The notes beneath the pieces are model-generated. The model was not told the origin of the DNA. It worked only from the letters and a program-made list of their open reading frames with translations, and did no database searches. 64,000 bases of DNA, taken from the NCBI RefSeq assembly GCF_036373705.1, contig NC_089867.1, forward strand, positions 21,385,823 to 21,449,822, in the 5' to 3' direction. The position numbers and the translations under genes are program-made. The stretch's first letter is position 1; every line of letters starts with the position of its first letter. Of this stretch, positions 1 through 11,429 are shown in pieces. The DNA is from Amia ocellicauda. Its lineage: Eukaryota > Chordata > Actinopteri > Amiiformes > Amiidae.

Positions 1-3000
1 GATTGAAGGAGGTTTCTTGCGTCTGTCCATTGGTTTTAGAATTTGCGACTGGCAAGGGGATTGTAGTTTTGATTTACTCAAAGTCTGAGTTTGTCTGTTA
101 TAAAACAAACATCAAAATTGGCAGTAATTACATTTGGTTCATTAAATGTCCAGAAAAGCCCCTCTGGGGGGATTTTAATCTGCACCATCTACAGCAATCA
201 TTTACTGTCAGTGCCCTTTCACACGAGGGGAATTCACAGCGCACTGCGGTGCTGAAATGGGGAAACAGGAAATATAGAAGAATACATTTTATTTTTATTA
301 AGCAACTGTACTTCTTTAACAATCTCTTTGTAGTGTGTGTGTCCTCAGTTTCTGTTATGAATCTAGAGTAGTTCAACCAACTTTACCAGAAAAACCTCCC
401 TCACACAAATACATTTGAGGATTCTATCACAGATGCCTAAATTGCTTCGGCACAAAGAAGTGATCTTGTTGTCTGAGGAATTCCTTCTTGTAATTTAATG
501 CTTTGTTTTTACGGTTTCAAGGACAGAAAGGATTTAAGACAACAGTTGTTTCATGAATAAAACAGTATCAACATAAATTCTGTGAAAACTGCAGCACTCT
601 GTAAAGGTGAAGGACAAAACAATAAGATTAGAGAGATGGCGTGATGTGCTGCTGGCGTCCTTTACAATTATTATATTCTCCTTATAAGGACTGTCTTTTA
701 TTTTTAATTGATTCGCTTCCAAATAAAACATCACAGCAGACATATTGCAATAGATCACAAGTTTGTGACGGTTTTGGTTTTCATTCAATAATAATTAAAG
801 TACAGATTACTATGACATATGCCACTGCTCAAATATCCACCGAAGTCACATGCAGTAAATCACAGCTCCTCTAAATCAAGTAAATGGTGTCAATGTGAAA
901 ATAGGTTCAAAAGTGTACTGGGGGAGGGGGGGGGCGATGACGCAGGTTTTAAAATGTTCTGGAATGTGATGCAAAGTAAACCAGAACAGCAGATTTGGCA
1001 ATAGCCACCTCATAACTTAGACATCGGCTTTGTTTTTATCCCTGTATTGCAACAGCTAAAAAATAGGGTAGTTTCAAAGTAACCTCAACATGAATGATTA
1101 ACCATTATCTTATAGCTTCTGAATAGGCCATTTTCTGGGGAACACGGTTCAATTATTTTAAACTTCCTTTGGCGCTGCCCCACAAGACAATAAACGTATA
1201 CATTATTATTGAGAGTAGCCTTCTTCTCAGGTGGACTGTCCAGTGGGCGAACACCCTTCCACAGAGCCAGTGACTCATTTTCCATTGAATCCAAGCAGCT
1301 CAGAATGAATGGCCATGACCTTCAATGTTGCTTCTGTGAGGTGGCAGGATGCGCTATGCACTACGGAAGAATTAAGCAAGGTGTGCATAGTTTTCTAAGC
1401 AAAGACCTGAGAAAAAGACACATCATGAACTACTGTACAATAAACTAAACCATCTGGATTTACTTGCATCCAATAACGTTCAGAGTGAGAGCTCAATGTA
1501 AGGAACCTTAATTAGCTGCAGTGGAAATTATATATACTTGACTAAATTCAGACCACTGACTTTAAGAAGACTTTAATTACTTACAGGCTTCTGCAGTGGA
1601 CATAAAGGCATACAGTAAGAGAATAACACTAAATGACAGATCATTTGAGAGTTCACTTGATGCAGACCATGATAATCCACCATTTCCCATCCTTCCCCAA
1701 GCTATTTTTAAACCAGTTTTCATAGATTAACCAAATATTTGTTTGTTGTTCCATTTCCATGTGGGCTGAATGCCTGATGGCATGTAAGACCATGCAGACA
1801 TGAAGAAATAAAAGCAGATGCTCTCCGATAGTCCTGTTCATAAAGCAGGGGTAAATAATAGGGCATTGGATCTCAATCTAGTAACATTCAATAATTTGGG
1901 GGATTATTATTTTGACAGACTATTATGTAGTGATGGTCTGAGAAATGGTCCGCAACTCACATTTGAACCTCTCTAGCCTATTTTACAATGGTCTCCTGTA
2001 ATATTTTATTATGATTATTTTACCATTTACACAACATTCTCCAGGGTATTTTTATTTTTTTCACTACTGAAAGGGGGGTGTTGGTTGGTCACAATCCCTG
2101 CAACTAAACATAAATAGTACACAATACCAAACACTGATTACAATCTGCACTGCAGTAGGAATGTTTAACCCCAATTAAAAAGAAATACAACCAGAAGAAC
2201 TGCTAATATCACCTACTGAAGTTTTCAATTAATTAATCCAGTTATGTCAAATTGATAACCTCTTCTACAGTTTTCTAATTTCTTGCAATATTAAAATATA
2301 ATAAAATAAAAACGATTTTGTATTTGCTTGCAAATAAAATTCCACCAGAGACAAAGAAAACAGAATGTATGATCTGAGACGCGTCAATTAAAGCTTAATT
2401 GACATCATAATTAGCAGCATAGTCACAGGATTAATCAACTAGGTGTTTTGGGGAAATTTTGTAAACATTTTCAGTGTCAAATCAAAATGAAGTAATGCAT
2501 TGGCACAACCATTTCAAGAAGTAAAACCAAACTTGGGAAGTGGAAAAGCCCCGGTGTTTACTGTACGCCGAGTTATCAGCGCTGGCTAAATCATGCAACT
2601 GTTCAATCTGTCCTTCCTGCACCATCCTTGCCAAGGGAACCGTGTTTAAGGAGAGGGGAAGGAAGGTGGAAACTGAGACAAGGACAAACTGCCCGAAACG
2701 TCACATCCTGTTTACCACAGCCAGCGTCACAATGGGGGCAGACAGCGGTGTGTGTGTGATGGGGCGGCACGGAGGGTCAAGGGAGAGGGATGCATTCACA
2801 ATGTAGCGACAGGACGTCATTGTGCCCATGCATGATTTAAATCAAATCAGTGCAGTCAGAGTAGCACTAACTAAGCCTTTAAATGATTCAATTAACGTTT
2901 TAGAGTGAATTCCCTTTGGATAACCTTGATGTTTAATTGAATTCTCCACACCCAGCCTAATTTCAAAAGCATGCTGTCCTACAGCTCACACAAATGCACA

Positions 3001-3026
3001 AAACCTCACAATCACCAGACACTCAC
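1..3026. other. Non-coding stretch, no gene recognised
   Basis: I see no frame with a recognisable protein, splice pattern or repeat family here. Open frames are short and of ordinary AT-rich composition. If the CGGBP1-like exon just to the right is spliced on the minus strand, its downstream exons would lie in this stretch or beyond the left edge, but I could not identify them. Confidence 0.5.
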
Positions 3027-3271
3027 ATGAGGGTGGGTTTCCGGTCCCACTGCTGCTTGGCCAGCCGGCGGTTTCGGTAGTGCCGGGCCGAAGCCAGGTG
3101 CTCGAGTATGCGGTCTCGCCGGACCCTCATGGGGATCTCGCAGGACTTGCAGTAGAGGATCTCCACCAGGGTCCTGTCCCCGGAGTCGTGCTGCTCCACC
3201 ACATGCCTCTTCACGGCCAGGTCGGCGAACTCCGCGGCGTAGTCGTGCAGGGTCTTCTTCTTCCTCCCCAT
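3027..3271 (-). CDS. CGGBP1-like protein, first coding exon (partial)
   Basis: Reading leftwards from the ATG at 3271-3269, the exon encodes about 81 residues starting MGRKKKTLHDYAAEF. A short C2H2/BED-like motif is visible: YCKSCEIPM, then an arginine-rich stretch, then ILEHLASARHYRNR. This resembles the CxxC-x(n)-H-x(4-5)-H core of CGG-repeat binding protein 1 (CGGBP1), a small nuclear DNA-binding protein of hAT-transposase ancestry. The frame runs into a good splice donor (CAT/GTGAGT, reading the minus strand, at 3027/3026), so this is probably a first coding exon with the rest to the left. The frame is also open upstream to 3346, but MGRKKK is the more family-like start. The exon is GC-rich, unlike its AT-rich surroundings, as expected near a promoter. 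Similarity is from recall of the motif; the exact gene is not identified. Confidence 0.5.
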
Positions 3272-3960
3272 GGCCAGACCAGTGCAATAACAGTTCAACC
3301 AGCCGCACTGTAATAACGCAGCTCTGCGTGTGTAGCAATGACCCACTAGCGCATCCCAGTCGCCCCTGCACTGTGTTTGGTTGCCTTTTCAGCTGCAGAG
3401 GAGTCAAAACGAAAGGAAAATCAAGAAAGCGACTTCAGAGCTGTCATTTGGAGGATCCAGTCTCAAATAATGCGATCTCCCGTCCTACGTATGTGCCAGG
3501 CAGTCCCTTATTAAAATGGTCTTCGGGGCCGATCAAGTCTGTAAAAAGTTACTATTGCGGGGCTGTCATTGTTTGTCATTTCCTTCCGCTGTCTGTGTCT
3601 CGCATTGTTTTGCGCTAATAACGCCTGTAGCGACCCTCTCTGCGCGCAACAGTTCAATCGGGCTGCACTTTCACTTCATCTGCACCACCATCCCGGCTCG
3701 CTGTCTTCGGCGGGTTTCCTTGCATGGTGTTGCCTCTGTATTTGCAAAAACTCCCTTTTTCGTCGTTGCATTTCCGTTTCTGACTCTTGCCGCAAACGGT
3801 GGCAGTTTATTATAGTGCGGACCTTCCTCTGTCTCCTTCAGGGCATGCCTCTGGTTCTTGCATCGCTCACTTCTTTCGGCTTTGTGGCACTCGCTTTGTT
3901 CACTTTGCCTTTGTTCTGTGGCGTAAATATTACCCTGCAACCTAAGCAAAATAAGTCTTC
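3272..3960. promoter_or_regulatory. GC-richer region, possible promoter of the CGGBP1-like gene
   Basis: The DNA upstream of the CGGBP1-like ATG (to the right, because the gene is on the minus strand) keeps a raised GC and CpG content to about 3.9 kb and then returns to AT-rich sequence. No TATA box is obvious. The promoter role is inferred from composition and position only. Confidence 0.3.
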
Positions 3961-5217
3961 TTGAGAAAGAATTAAATAAACATCGGTTGCATCAGTTTAT
4001 TTACGTTTTTAAGTGTCTGGGGGTAAATCCACCCGCTCCTTGCAAGCCTCGTAGCAGAATTATAGTATCCGATAGTAAATGCGACAATTGCGTCTTTCTC
4101 TATCCTAATGTTTCTACAGCTACCTTGCTAAATCCTATCCCTCCCTCTAAGACAAACCTTTGCTTTCCATAATGTACTGTAAAGTCCCCTCCCCTTATGT
4201 CCTCCCTCCGGATCTGATGAACAACTCAAATACACACACAGAGGAACTGATTTACTACCTCTTGTCTAACTCCCAGGGTGGGACGCACAAACCCATTCCT
4301 AATCTTGGCATCACCATCTGCAGGACTGGAGGGATAACATCAAGGACGTTTGTTTTACTTATTTGTATTAACCTTGGAATTCAAATCCACCTGAAACCCA
4401 GTTTGCTCCTTGATCGCTTAACAATAACACATGCATTACAACAACTACAATGTCCTTAAACAAAATGCGCTTAACTTTGGCTTATTGTTCACAATCTTAA
4501 ATAGGTTTAACATGTTTTACGTTTCATTTGCCCCTCTTGTAGTGGAATCTGCAGGTTTCCCTTAATGAAATGCAGGAATCATGTTTGAGGTTTGTTTACC
4601 AATGTATAGATGCTTTGGGTTTGCTCTGATTTAGAGGTGACAGGTAGCCGAGGGGGTCTTTGCCCACATACACTGGGTGTTTTCAAACCTTTTTTAGGCA
4701 GGGTGATAAACATAACCACCTTAAAGGAAGATATGGGTATAAATAACCTGAGTTGTTATCTTGAAATATGAGAAAGTGGGTGAGAGTTCCCATCATTAGC
4801 ACTAGTGTAAGAAAAGACTGCTATTGGTCATTTTGGAAAATGGGGGCTGGGCACATGTTGTATCTCAAAGACAGTGTCACTTAAGACTTTAAGAGCACAT
4901 TTCATTGTTACAACATGAAATCACAGTGATTTAATCAGGAGTTTTTGCCACTGATCAACGCAGAAAATGTCCATAATGTCAAAGTTAAACACATCATCTG
5001 CAAATTGCTCTAAATGAATTACAAATGCAAATGCAACCTCCAACCTGCAAGGGAGGCAAAATAACATGAATCTCTAGGCGTCTCTTTGTCATTTATTACC
5101 TTCTATTTGGAGTGCTAAGTATATCCAAATATTTAGAATTGTAACATTTAGAATTGCAACAGTAACATGTTTTCAATGCTCCTTCCTATATCTTAGTAAC
5201 TCTTTTTTATTAAGAAA
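3961..5217. other. Non-coding stretch
   Basis: No supported gene, RNA or mobile element seen. Open frames are short and resemble nothing I know. Confidence 0.5.
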
Positions 5218-5424
5218 GTGCAAATGCCAACGCGCTATTCTGGCGCAGGCATTGACCCCGCCATCTGCAAGACTGCATTGAAGCTGAAACCCAAGAAGGT
5301 GGTGGAGCAGAAGGGCAATTACTTCATGGTGAAAACATTGAGCCCCTTCAGGAACTACACCATTGGTTCCCTTGTGGGCGAGGAGTACACCAAAGGAGAA
5401 ATATCTCCCCCTCCATTAGAGTAG
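5218..5424 (+). pseudogene. Cellular retinol-binding protein (FABP family) exon 2-like relic
   Basis: An isolated frame reads GAGIDPAICKTALKLKPKKV, then a glycine-asparagine stretch, then MVKTLSPFRNYTIGSLVGEEY. This follows the second exon of cellular retinol-binding proteins (ALGIDFATRKIALKLKxxKV...Q-G-D-x-F...T-x-S-x-F-RNY...VGEEF), intracellular lipid carriers of about 135 aa. The usual CRBP continuation is missing: the frame stops soon after EEY, there is no donor at the expected place, and no flanking exons 1, 3 or 4 were found. The most likely reading is a decayed exon or retrocopy fragment. A functional gene here is unlikely. Confidence 0.45.
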
Positions 5425-6414
5425 AACCTTTTGCACAATTTAATATTCTTACTTTTCGATTTCCAGTTTCTGGCTGCAGTTCTTTAAATGTCACTTTGTT
5501 TGTTTGTTTGCTGTTTCAAAAGAAGAAGCTTCCTTATATCCCGTAGTTTTTAATTTGTTTACAATCGGCAGGTGGGTTGAATTGAAAAGATCCCCTGGCA
5601 GCACCACTTAGTCAGACCATCATTATGAAGTAATAAAAACAAAACAAGTTGGTATTCTCCCATTGTCATTCGCAATCTGCTTTGGAGTGTACAGCTTCTC
5701 GGAATGAGTGGAAACCATGAGCACATTTCAGTGTTTCCCAATGACTATATCCCAGGCAAACACAATGGGTCTGATTTTTCATAGTTGGTAAGGGATTTTC
5801 AAAGTCGACGCTCCATTTTCGCCATTATATAAATTGCAGTTGAAGTGGAAAAAAAACTTTCAGGGATGCAGCATGTTGTGGCATGGTGTAAATGTAGATA
5901 AATGGACTGTGTTTTCATTATACAGTAGTGAAACTATCTTATAAAGCTTTTTTATCTCATGAAAGTCATTGCTTTCTTTACCTGTAACCTTTGCATTATC
6001 TCCCTTTACTGGGCACTACACATGGGATACATCAAGACTAAGATCTTGGGCTGGTGCTGGGAAGGAGGTATTATTTAGCACGAAGCAGAGAGTTCAGAAG
6101 AGCGCTATTTATTCCTTACAGTGCAGTGACTGGGGTTGTAAGGGCCGGGTACCTCCAGATCCTTCAGCTCCACAAGACCGAGAAAGAAGAGCTGGTATTA
6201 AAGTACAGCTGACACACAGGGTACAGAGAGAGATGTACGAGTCTTTGTTTTGTAGGTTTATTTGTTGATCACAGCAAACAATTTTTGAACAGAATGCATA
6301 CCATTAGCATAGTAGTAGTGGCAATAATAATAACTAGGTATATAATGAATCACTGTATGAAATCTGGTATAGGTAGGATAAGAACTGTAGGGGGAATTAG
6401 TATTAGCACAAACA

Positions 6415-6484
<70 letters not shown>

Positions 6485-7544
6485 GATTTTGTAAGAGAGC
6501 AAGACTCAGTAGGTCAATTGCAATGAATTGCAACCCACAAATCACTGCTGCTGCCCTCTAGAGGAGACATATACCCCGTTTCCACCGGCCTGGTCAGCTG
6601 CCCACACTGACCCCGAATGAGCTGCGTTGCATTATGAAATACAGTGCGCTGGGTTTAAATCTGTCCTGTAGCCACTACATATCTATATATCATGAAATAT
6701 ACAGTATGACAGTCACAGCTAGTTTCTTAAGCAAAACTCATACATGTGTATATAAATACGGATCCATAACTGGAACAGTTTTCACAAATTCAGTGTCAGC
6801 ATGTTTTCTCTGTACCTGCAGCTTTATCAATGTGCAAAATAAAAGAATCACTATATATATTTAAAACACCTTTGACACCGTATTGAATGGATCATTTGTA
6901 TTAATCGCTAAATTTTGTGAGGTTTGTATTTCTGCAGTTGGTAAAGCGTCTATATTTGGATTACCATTAACATATAGTTATAGCGGTAACGAGGGATTAC
7001 AAATATAATTAAAATATACGATTCTTCATGCGATTGACCACATAAAGATTAGCCTCTGTTTTAAACATTTGAATAGTTTTAAGATAGTGTAAACAGGCCT
7101 GGAAAGCTAAAAACCGTGACATTTAAATAATTTTGAGATAATTTACAAGACATCGGGACATTTAATGTAAATCCAGGACGGATATTTCATGTTTGCGTGT
7201 ATTTAGAACAAAAATGTTGTGCTGTGCCAAGCAATTAACCCCGTGTGTCACTTTGCCACCGTGCATTAATAACTGCTCCAGATGAATCGCTTTCTCAAGG
7301 CAAACACACATAGTCCTTCCAGTTAAAAGTTTCTAGCGCATCTCTCGCATAGTTACAATCCAGAAGCGTCCCATACAACACTGTCATGTACAATGCACGA
7401 TGCTTTTTGGCGTAGGTTAAGTTTGCTGTATTATTTGATTGCTTTAATTGTGTTTTTAGGGTTGTCAATGTAATTTATTTATTTATACATATAAACTGCT
7501 AACTTATAATACTGTAAAGCATATATAAACGTATATAACTGCCT
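5425..7544. other. Non-coding stretch with a trinucleotide microsatellite
   Basis: Apart from the (AAT)n tract listed separately at 6417-6482, I see no gene. The long tyrosine and isoleucine runs in both strands are translations of the microsatellite. Confidence 0.5.
6417..6482. repeat. (AAT)n microsatellite
   Basis: About 22 uninterrupted copies of the trinucleotide. It explains the poly-Ile and poly-Tyr frames across it. Confidence 0.97.
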
Positions 7545-8060
7545 TTATTGATCCACTGCTGGATAAAAGCCTCCACAAGATATTTAGTTGTTTCGATGTA
7601 CAACGTCTCTTTTCCAGGTCACACCAGCAAGCTTAAGATTTCATCTTCCCATCTATTATGTAGTGGTCATCTTTTTTTCATCATTTGGGATCCATTCTAT
7701 AGCTTCCCTTTGTCCAACTCTGATCTGTTCTGCTTGCAATGTGCCCGGCCCATTGCCATTTCATTTTTTTCACTCAATGAAGTCACATACTTTTGTTTGT
7801 TCTGTTCCATTTATTTGTTTTTCTCTCTCTTCTTGTTATTCCAAGCATTGTTCCATGATTCTTTGTGTTGCTTCTCTGTAAGCACTGATTTATTGTCCAC
7901 GACAGCCATAACTATTGACTTCAAGTATCTTTTGATCTACTTAAATTCTATTAGCTTTCACAAAGATATTGAACATCAAGTTGTGGATCTTGTTTTCTTG
8001 TTTTTGCATCTGAGAGTTCTTGAATTGAAAGTTGGAGGACAATGTTATTAGCAGATTGTA
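7545..8060 (-). mobile_element. LINE (non-LTR retrotransposon) 3' fragment, decayed
   Basis: Read on the minus strand, one frame gives KMKWQWAGHIASRTDQSWTK and a little further RWEDEILKLAGVTWKRDV. This is the familiar C-terminal end of a LINE endonuclease/reverse-transcriptase ORF (WAGHIAR-T-D-x-RWT ... RWxDDI-x-x-xAGxxWxRxAQDR). Upstream on the same strand, remnants of the TQRxMExxMLGITRRxKxxN segment can be followed (ATQRIMEQCLE, then EKQING). Several stops interrupt it, so it is dead. Only the last few hundred bases of the element are present (5' truncation is usual for LINEs). I cannot assign the clade with confidence. Confidence 0.7.
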
Positions 8061-8082
8061 AGTTGTTCAAATAAGCTACATA

Positions 8083-8955
8083 CAGATGACAAATTAAAGG
8101 AAAAACCTGAATAAATTAGTGGAGGAACATATTACATAATGCAGATGCCTCCAAACAGGTGTACTGCATGATACAATTAACATCCTATCATGCTCTGTGG
8201 CATGTATACAAATGCTGAGCAGGCCCAGCTGACCTTGATTTTGACTCGAGACGGCAGTGCATAAACCCCTCATTACAAAGACAAATGCACATCTGAGAGT
8301 TCAGTGGTGCAAAAACCATAGGCACTGGTCTACAGAGATGTGGAACAAAGTGATCTGGTCAGATGAGTCATCTTTCACCATAGTCTCAACAAGTGGGCGA
8401 GTGCATGTGTGGGACACCAAGAGAACGGTGCAGGCCTGACTGCTGGATCCCTACAGTGAGGGGGTCCGGAGGCTCTGTTGTGCTGTGGGGGGCATTTTCC
8501 TGGCATGGTTTGGGTCCACTTTTCCCCTTAGAGGGAAGGGTCACTGCAAATCATGACAAAGTTATTCTGAGTGATCACCTTTATCCTGTGGTGAAACATT
8601 TCTATCCTGTTGAGAGTGTCTCTTCCAGGATGACAATGCACATCCACAGGGCACGAGGGTCACTGAATGGTTTGATGAGTATAAAAATGATGTGAATCAC
8701 ATGCTATGGCCTTCGCAGTCACCAGATCTCAACCCAATTGAACACCTGTGGGAGATTCTGGACCGACGTGTTAGACAGCGCTCTCCACCACCATCATCAA
8801 AACCCCAAATGAGGGAATATCGTTGGAAAAATGGTGTCCATCCCTCCAGTGGAGTCCAGAGGCCAAGAGCACTGAAGCTGTTCTGTCGCTCGTGGTGCCC
8901 AACACCTCACTGAGACACTTTATGTTGTTTTTTCCTTTAATTTGTCAACCGTCTG
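8083..8955 (+). mobile_element. Tc1/mariner element, decayed copy A
   Basis: The copy is 873 bp and flanked by TA dinucleotides (8081-8082 and 8956-8957). Its two ends are imperfect inverted repeats: the left has ACAAATTAAAGGAAAAA and the right its reverse complement TTTTTTCCTTTAATTTGT. Inside, shifting frames encode transposase pieces: [20 protein letters not shown] at 8692 onwards, the DDE-domain signature with the catalytic Glu, and [10 protein letters not shown] near 8350 with the first catalytic Asp. The frame changes at least twice, so no functional transposase remains. The same family sits inverted at 18811 inside a taste-receptor intron. Confidence 0.85.
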
Positions 8956-9520
8956 TATCTCGACTTATTTTTCTTCCCAATCCAAAGTCTTGCGAATAGT
9001 TTGTGCCTCCTTATACTCCTTTGCAGATCTTGATCTTGCCAGCATCATTGTGGCGTCTGACTGTTGATGTGGTATTGTTATATATAACGTTTACATTTAT
9101 CTCTCTCTCTCGTTTGTATGCATAACTTATTTACTTAATTTAAAGACATCAATCACCTACTAAAATGAATCAGTGCTTCTTAAATGGTATTAGCATCGAC
9201 TGCACAACGTTCAGCCGACATTAAATCACAAAATCACATAACGTGCAATGTTAGACCAGAGTTAGCATGTTTACTGGGTTGTAATGTCGAAACCACTTTG
9301 ACACCATGCAATACGGATTAAACGCCATAACCTTCTACAACCATTTACTTTCGGAAAGTCTTCATCGTGAAACTAGACGCGAGCATTTCCCCGAAAACAC
9401 AAGATTTCACTGCTGTCAAATGCATGTTGCGTCCAAGACCCTAATCCACGCAGATCAGTATCTCTGTTACTTCACAGAACTGCAAGCCTCAAGACTCCCA
9501 CAGCTCATCCTGCACTTCCT
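8956..9520. other. Non-coding stretch before the rer1 promoter
   Basis: AT-rich DNA without recognisable gene or repeat, giving way to GC-rich sequence at about 9.5 kb. Confidence 0.5.
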
Positions 9521-10110
9521 GCTCGGCGCTCGGCTGCTCTCGCCTGCCTGTTCCCGCACGCAAATCTCGCGGGATCAGTGACGTGTTCACATTCCGGGGC
9601 GCTGCGAGAGTTGGCTGTAGCGGAAAGTGACACAGCGGCAGCAGCAGGTAAGAGCGCCTCTCGGATGCCGGACACCGAGCCGTATCGGCAGCTAGAACCG
9701 TCGCAGGCTGGCCGGTTTCAGTTCGTAATGTAACCACGAACTATCCCGACATTTTTTCGATCCACGCTTTGTGTCTTATTCCCCCGCTTTGACGCATCTC
9801 TAAGGCGATACTATGCTCCTCAGCTAGCGTCGGGGGTTGTGCTGGGCCGGAAGTGAGTTGTTCACTTCGGGCAGTGGCTGCCGGTAGTTGTAGTTCTTTG
9901 TCTCGGTGGCTCCCGTAGCGCTTCGGCCTGGTAGAGGGAGTCGTTTGACTTCAACTCCCAGTTTGCATCGGGACTAGCTTGACCACGATCGTGGGCGCAG
10001 TGCACCATGGGAAAGCGAGTCCCATTCAACTCGTGGGACACTTCCTTGAATGAGAAGCGACTGGAAAAGAAACTACAAATTCCAGAAAGGGCTCGGGTTT
10101 TGTCGGAATC
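9521..10110 (+). promoter_or_regulatory. rer1: CpG-rich promoter and non-coding first exon of rer1
   Basis: A GC-rich, CpG-containing block stands out from the flanks. It contains ATCTCGCGGGAT (one mismatch from the TCTCGCGAGA promoter motif) followed by GTGACGT at about 9565-9585. A probable non-coding exon of about 9590-9647 ends in GCAGCAG with a strong donor (GTAAGA at 9648). Two sequences resembling the ZNF143-type ACTACAAxTCCCAG motif occur downstream: TTCAACTCCCAG near 9951 and AACTACAAATTCCAG near 10068. The next exon, with the rer1 ATG, is about 1.8 kb away. The exon-1 assignment is inferred from its position, composition and donor site. Confidence 0.5.
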
Positions 10111-11429
10111 TGGACATAAACGACCAAAGGAATATAACATGGCTATATATATATATTTAAATATTTCAGATTCTTAATTTGATCCTTGTCCCACTGCGAT
10201 CTCACTTGACTATATAGCCGCACACATCCACAGTGTGCAGTGTGTTGTCAGTAATGGTGAATGCCACGTAATCATTTATCTAAACGTGAAAAATGGGTGG
10301 ATTCCATTGACATGTTCACATTACAACATTTCTGAGACTACCTCTTTATAAATGCGCCAGGAACCAATGCTGCCTCGTTTACAGTAGTGCCTGGATGTTA
10401 AAATAGCGATATATAGCACTGAAGTGTATCCTAAAACTGTAAACATCCATGTTGTAATCACTTCTGTTCAATGTGAGTTTTGTTTCGCAGTTGTGCAATT
10501 GTGCGGCGATTACAGTGATTACAGACATGTTATTTTTTAGGGGTGGGGGTGCTAATATGTGTCTAGAATAATATTAATTTAATTGGACGCATCTAATTTC
10601 CCAAACCGCTGTACTATGTTTCCAGTGCAACGAGTGCAAAGGTCACCCATTCATTAGTGCAGCGCCATACTATTAAGCTCTTCTTACTACTGTCTTTGCT
10701 TTAAAAACGACTTCCTGGTTGTTGCTGTTTATTATGTAACCTTGATTGTGTCCAGACTGATAGTACTGCTGTTTTTGTATTCAGTGCTGTCTTCAGACGA
10801 GTCTTTGAGACTATATATTCTGAATTGGCCTATGATGTTTATTGGCACTGATTCAAATAATCATTTTGATGATAATAATAATGCCAGTGAAGAGAAGTAT
10901 AAGCCCAGTTTGTTATTGCAAAGCTAAAGTGATGCATTTACAGTTTGTAAGCTTACTTTTGAAGTATGCATTGCAGATTTCCTTTAGATTGTTTAAACTT
11001 TTTTTTATTATATTCATAGGTCTGCACTTGCACTGCAGACATGTTGCTCTCTGCTGTCTATTTAGTGATTGTTTTCTTTGCGTTAAGCAATATCGGAATA
11101 ACAATGGTCTATTGTAGCAGTCGGTTCTAGAATGGTGTGGTTTGTTTTTGCCACAGTGACAAAGTCAATACTGGTCCGCAGCAAGCAAACTGATCTGATT
11201 TTTTTCTCCTCTAGTGAACTCAATGCCATTTATAACTTTGATGCTTATTATAGCATTTCTGTGGGATGATTGAAGTATAATCATCCATTAGGTAACACTG
11301 TAACTTCCAACATGAAGTCAAGTTAGGTCGTTGTACTAGCTTGTTGTAAGAGCTGTAACTTTTCTGAATATCCACAGGTTCATCCTTTTTCCACACTTAC
11401 TACTTTGTCTTTCTGTCCACAGAGACAGA

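Noticed and set aside
6258-6545. Poly-Tyr and poly-Ile open frames
   Set aside because: Translations of the (AAT)n microsatellite.
7548-8051. 167-codon plus-strand open frame, Phe/Ser-rich
   Set aside because: It is the antisense of a LINE reverse-transcriptase C-terminal fragment on the minus strand, so it is not a gene.
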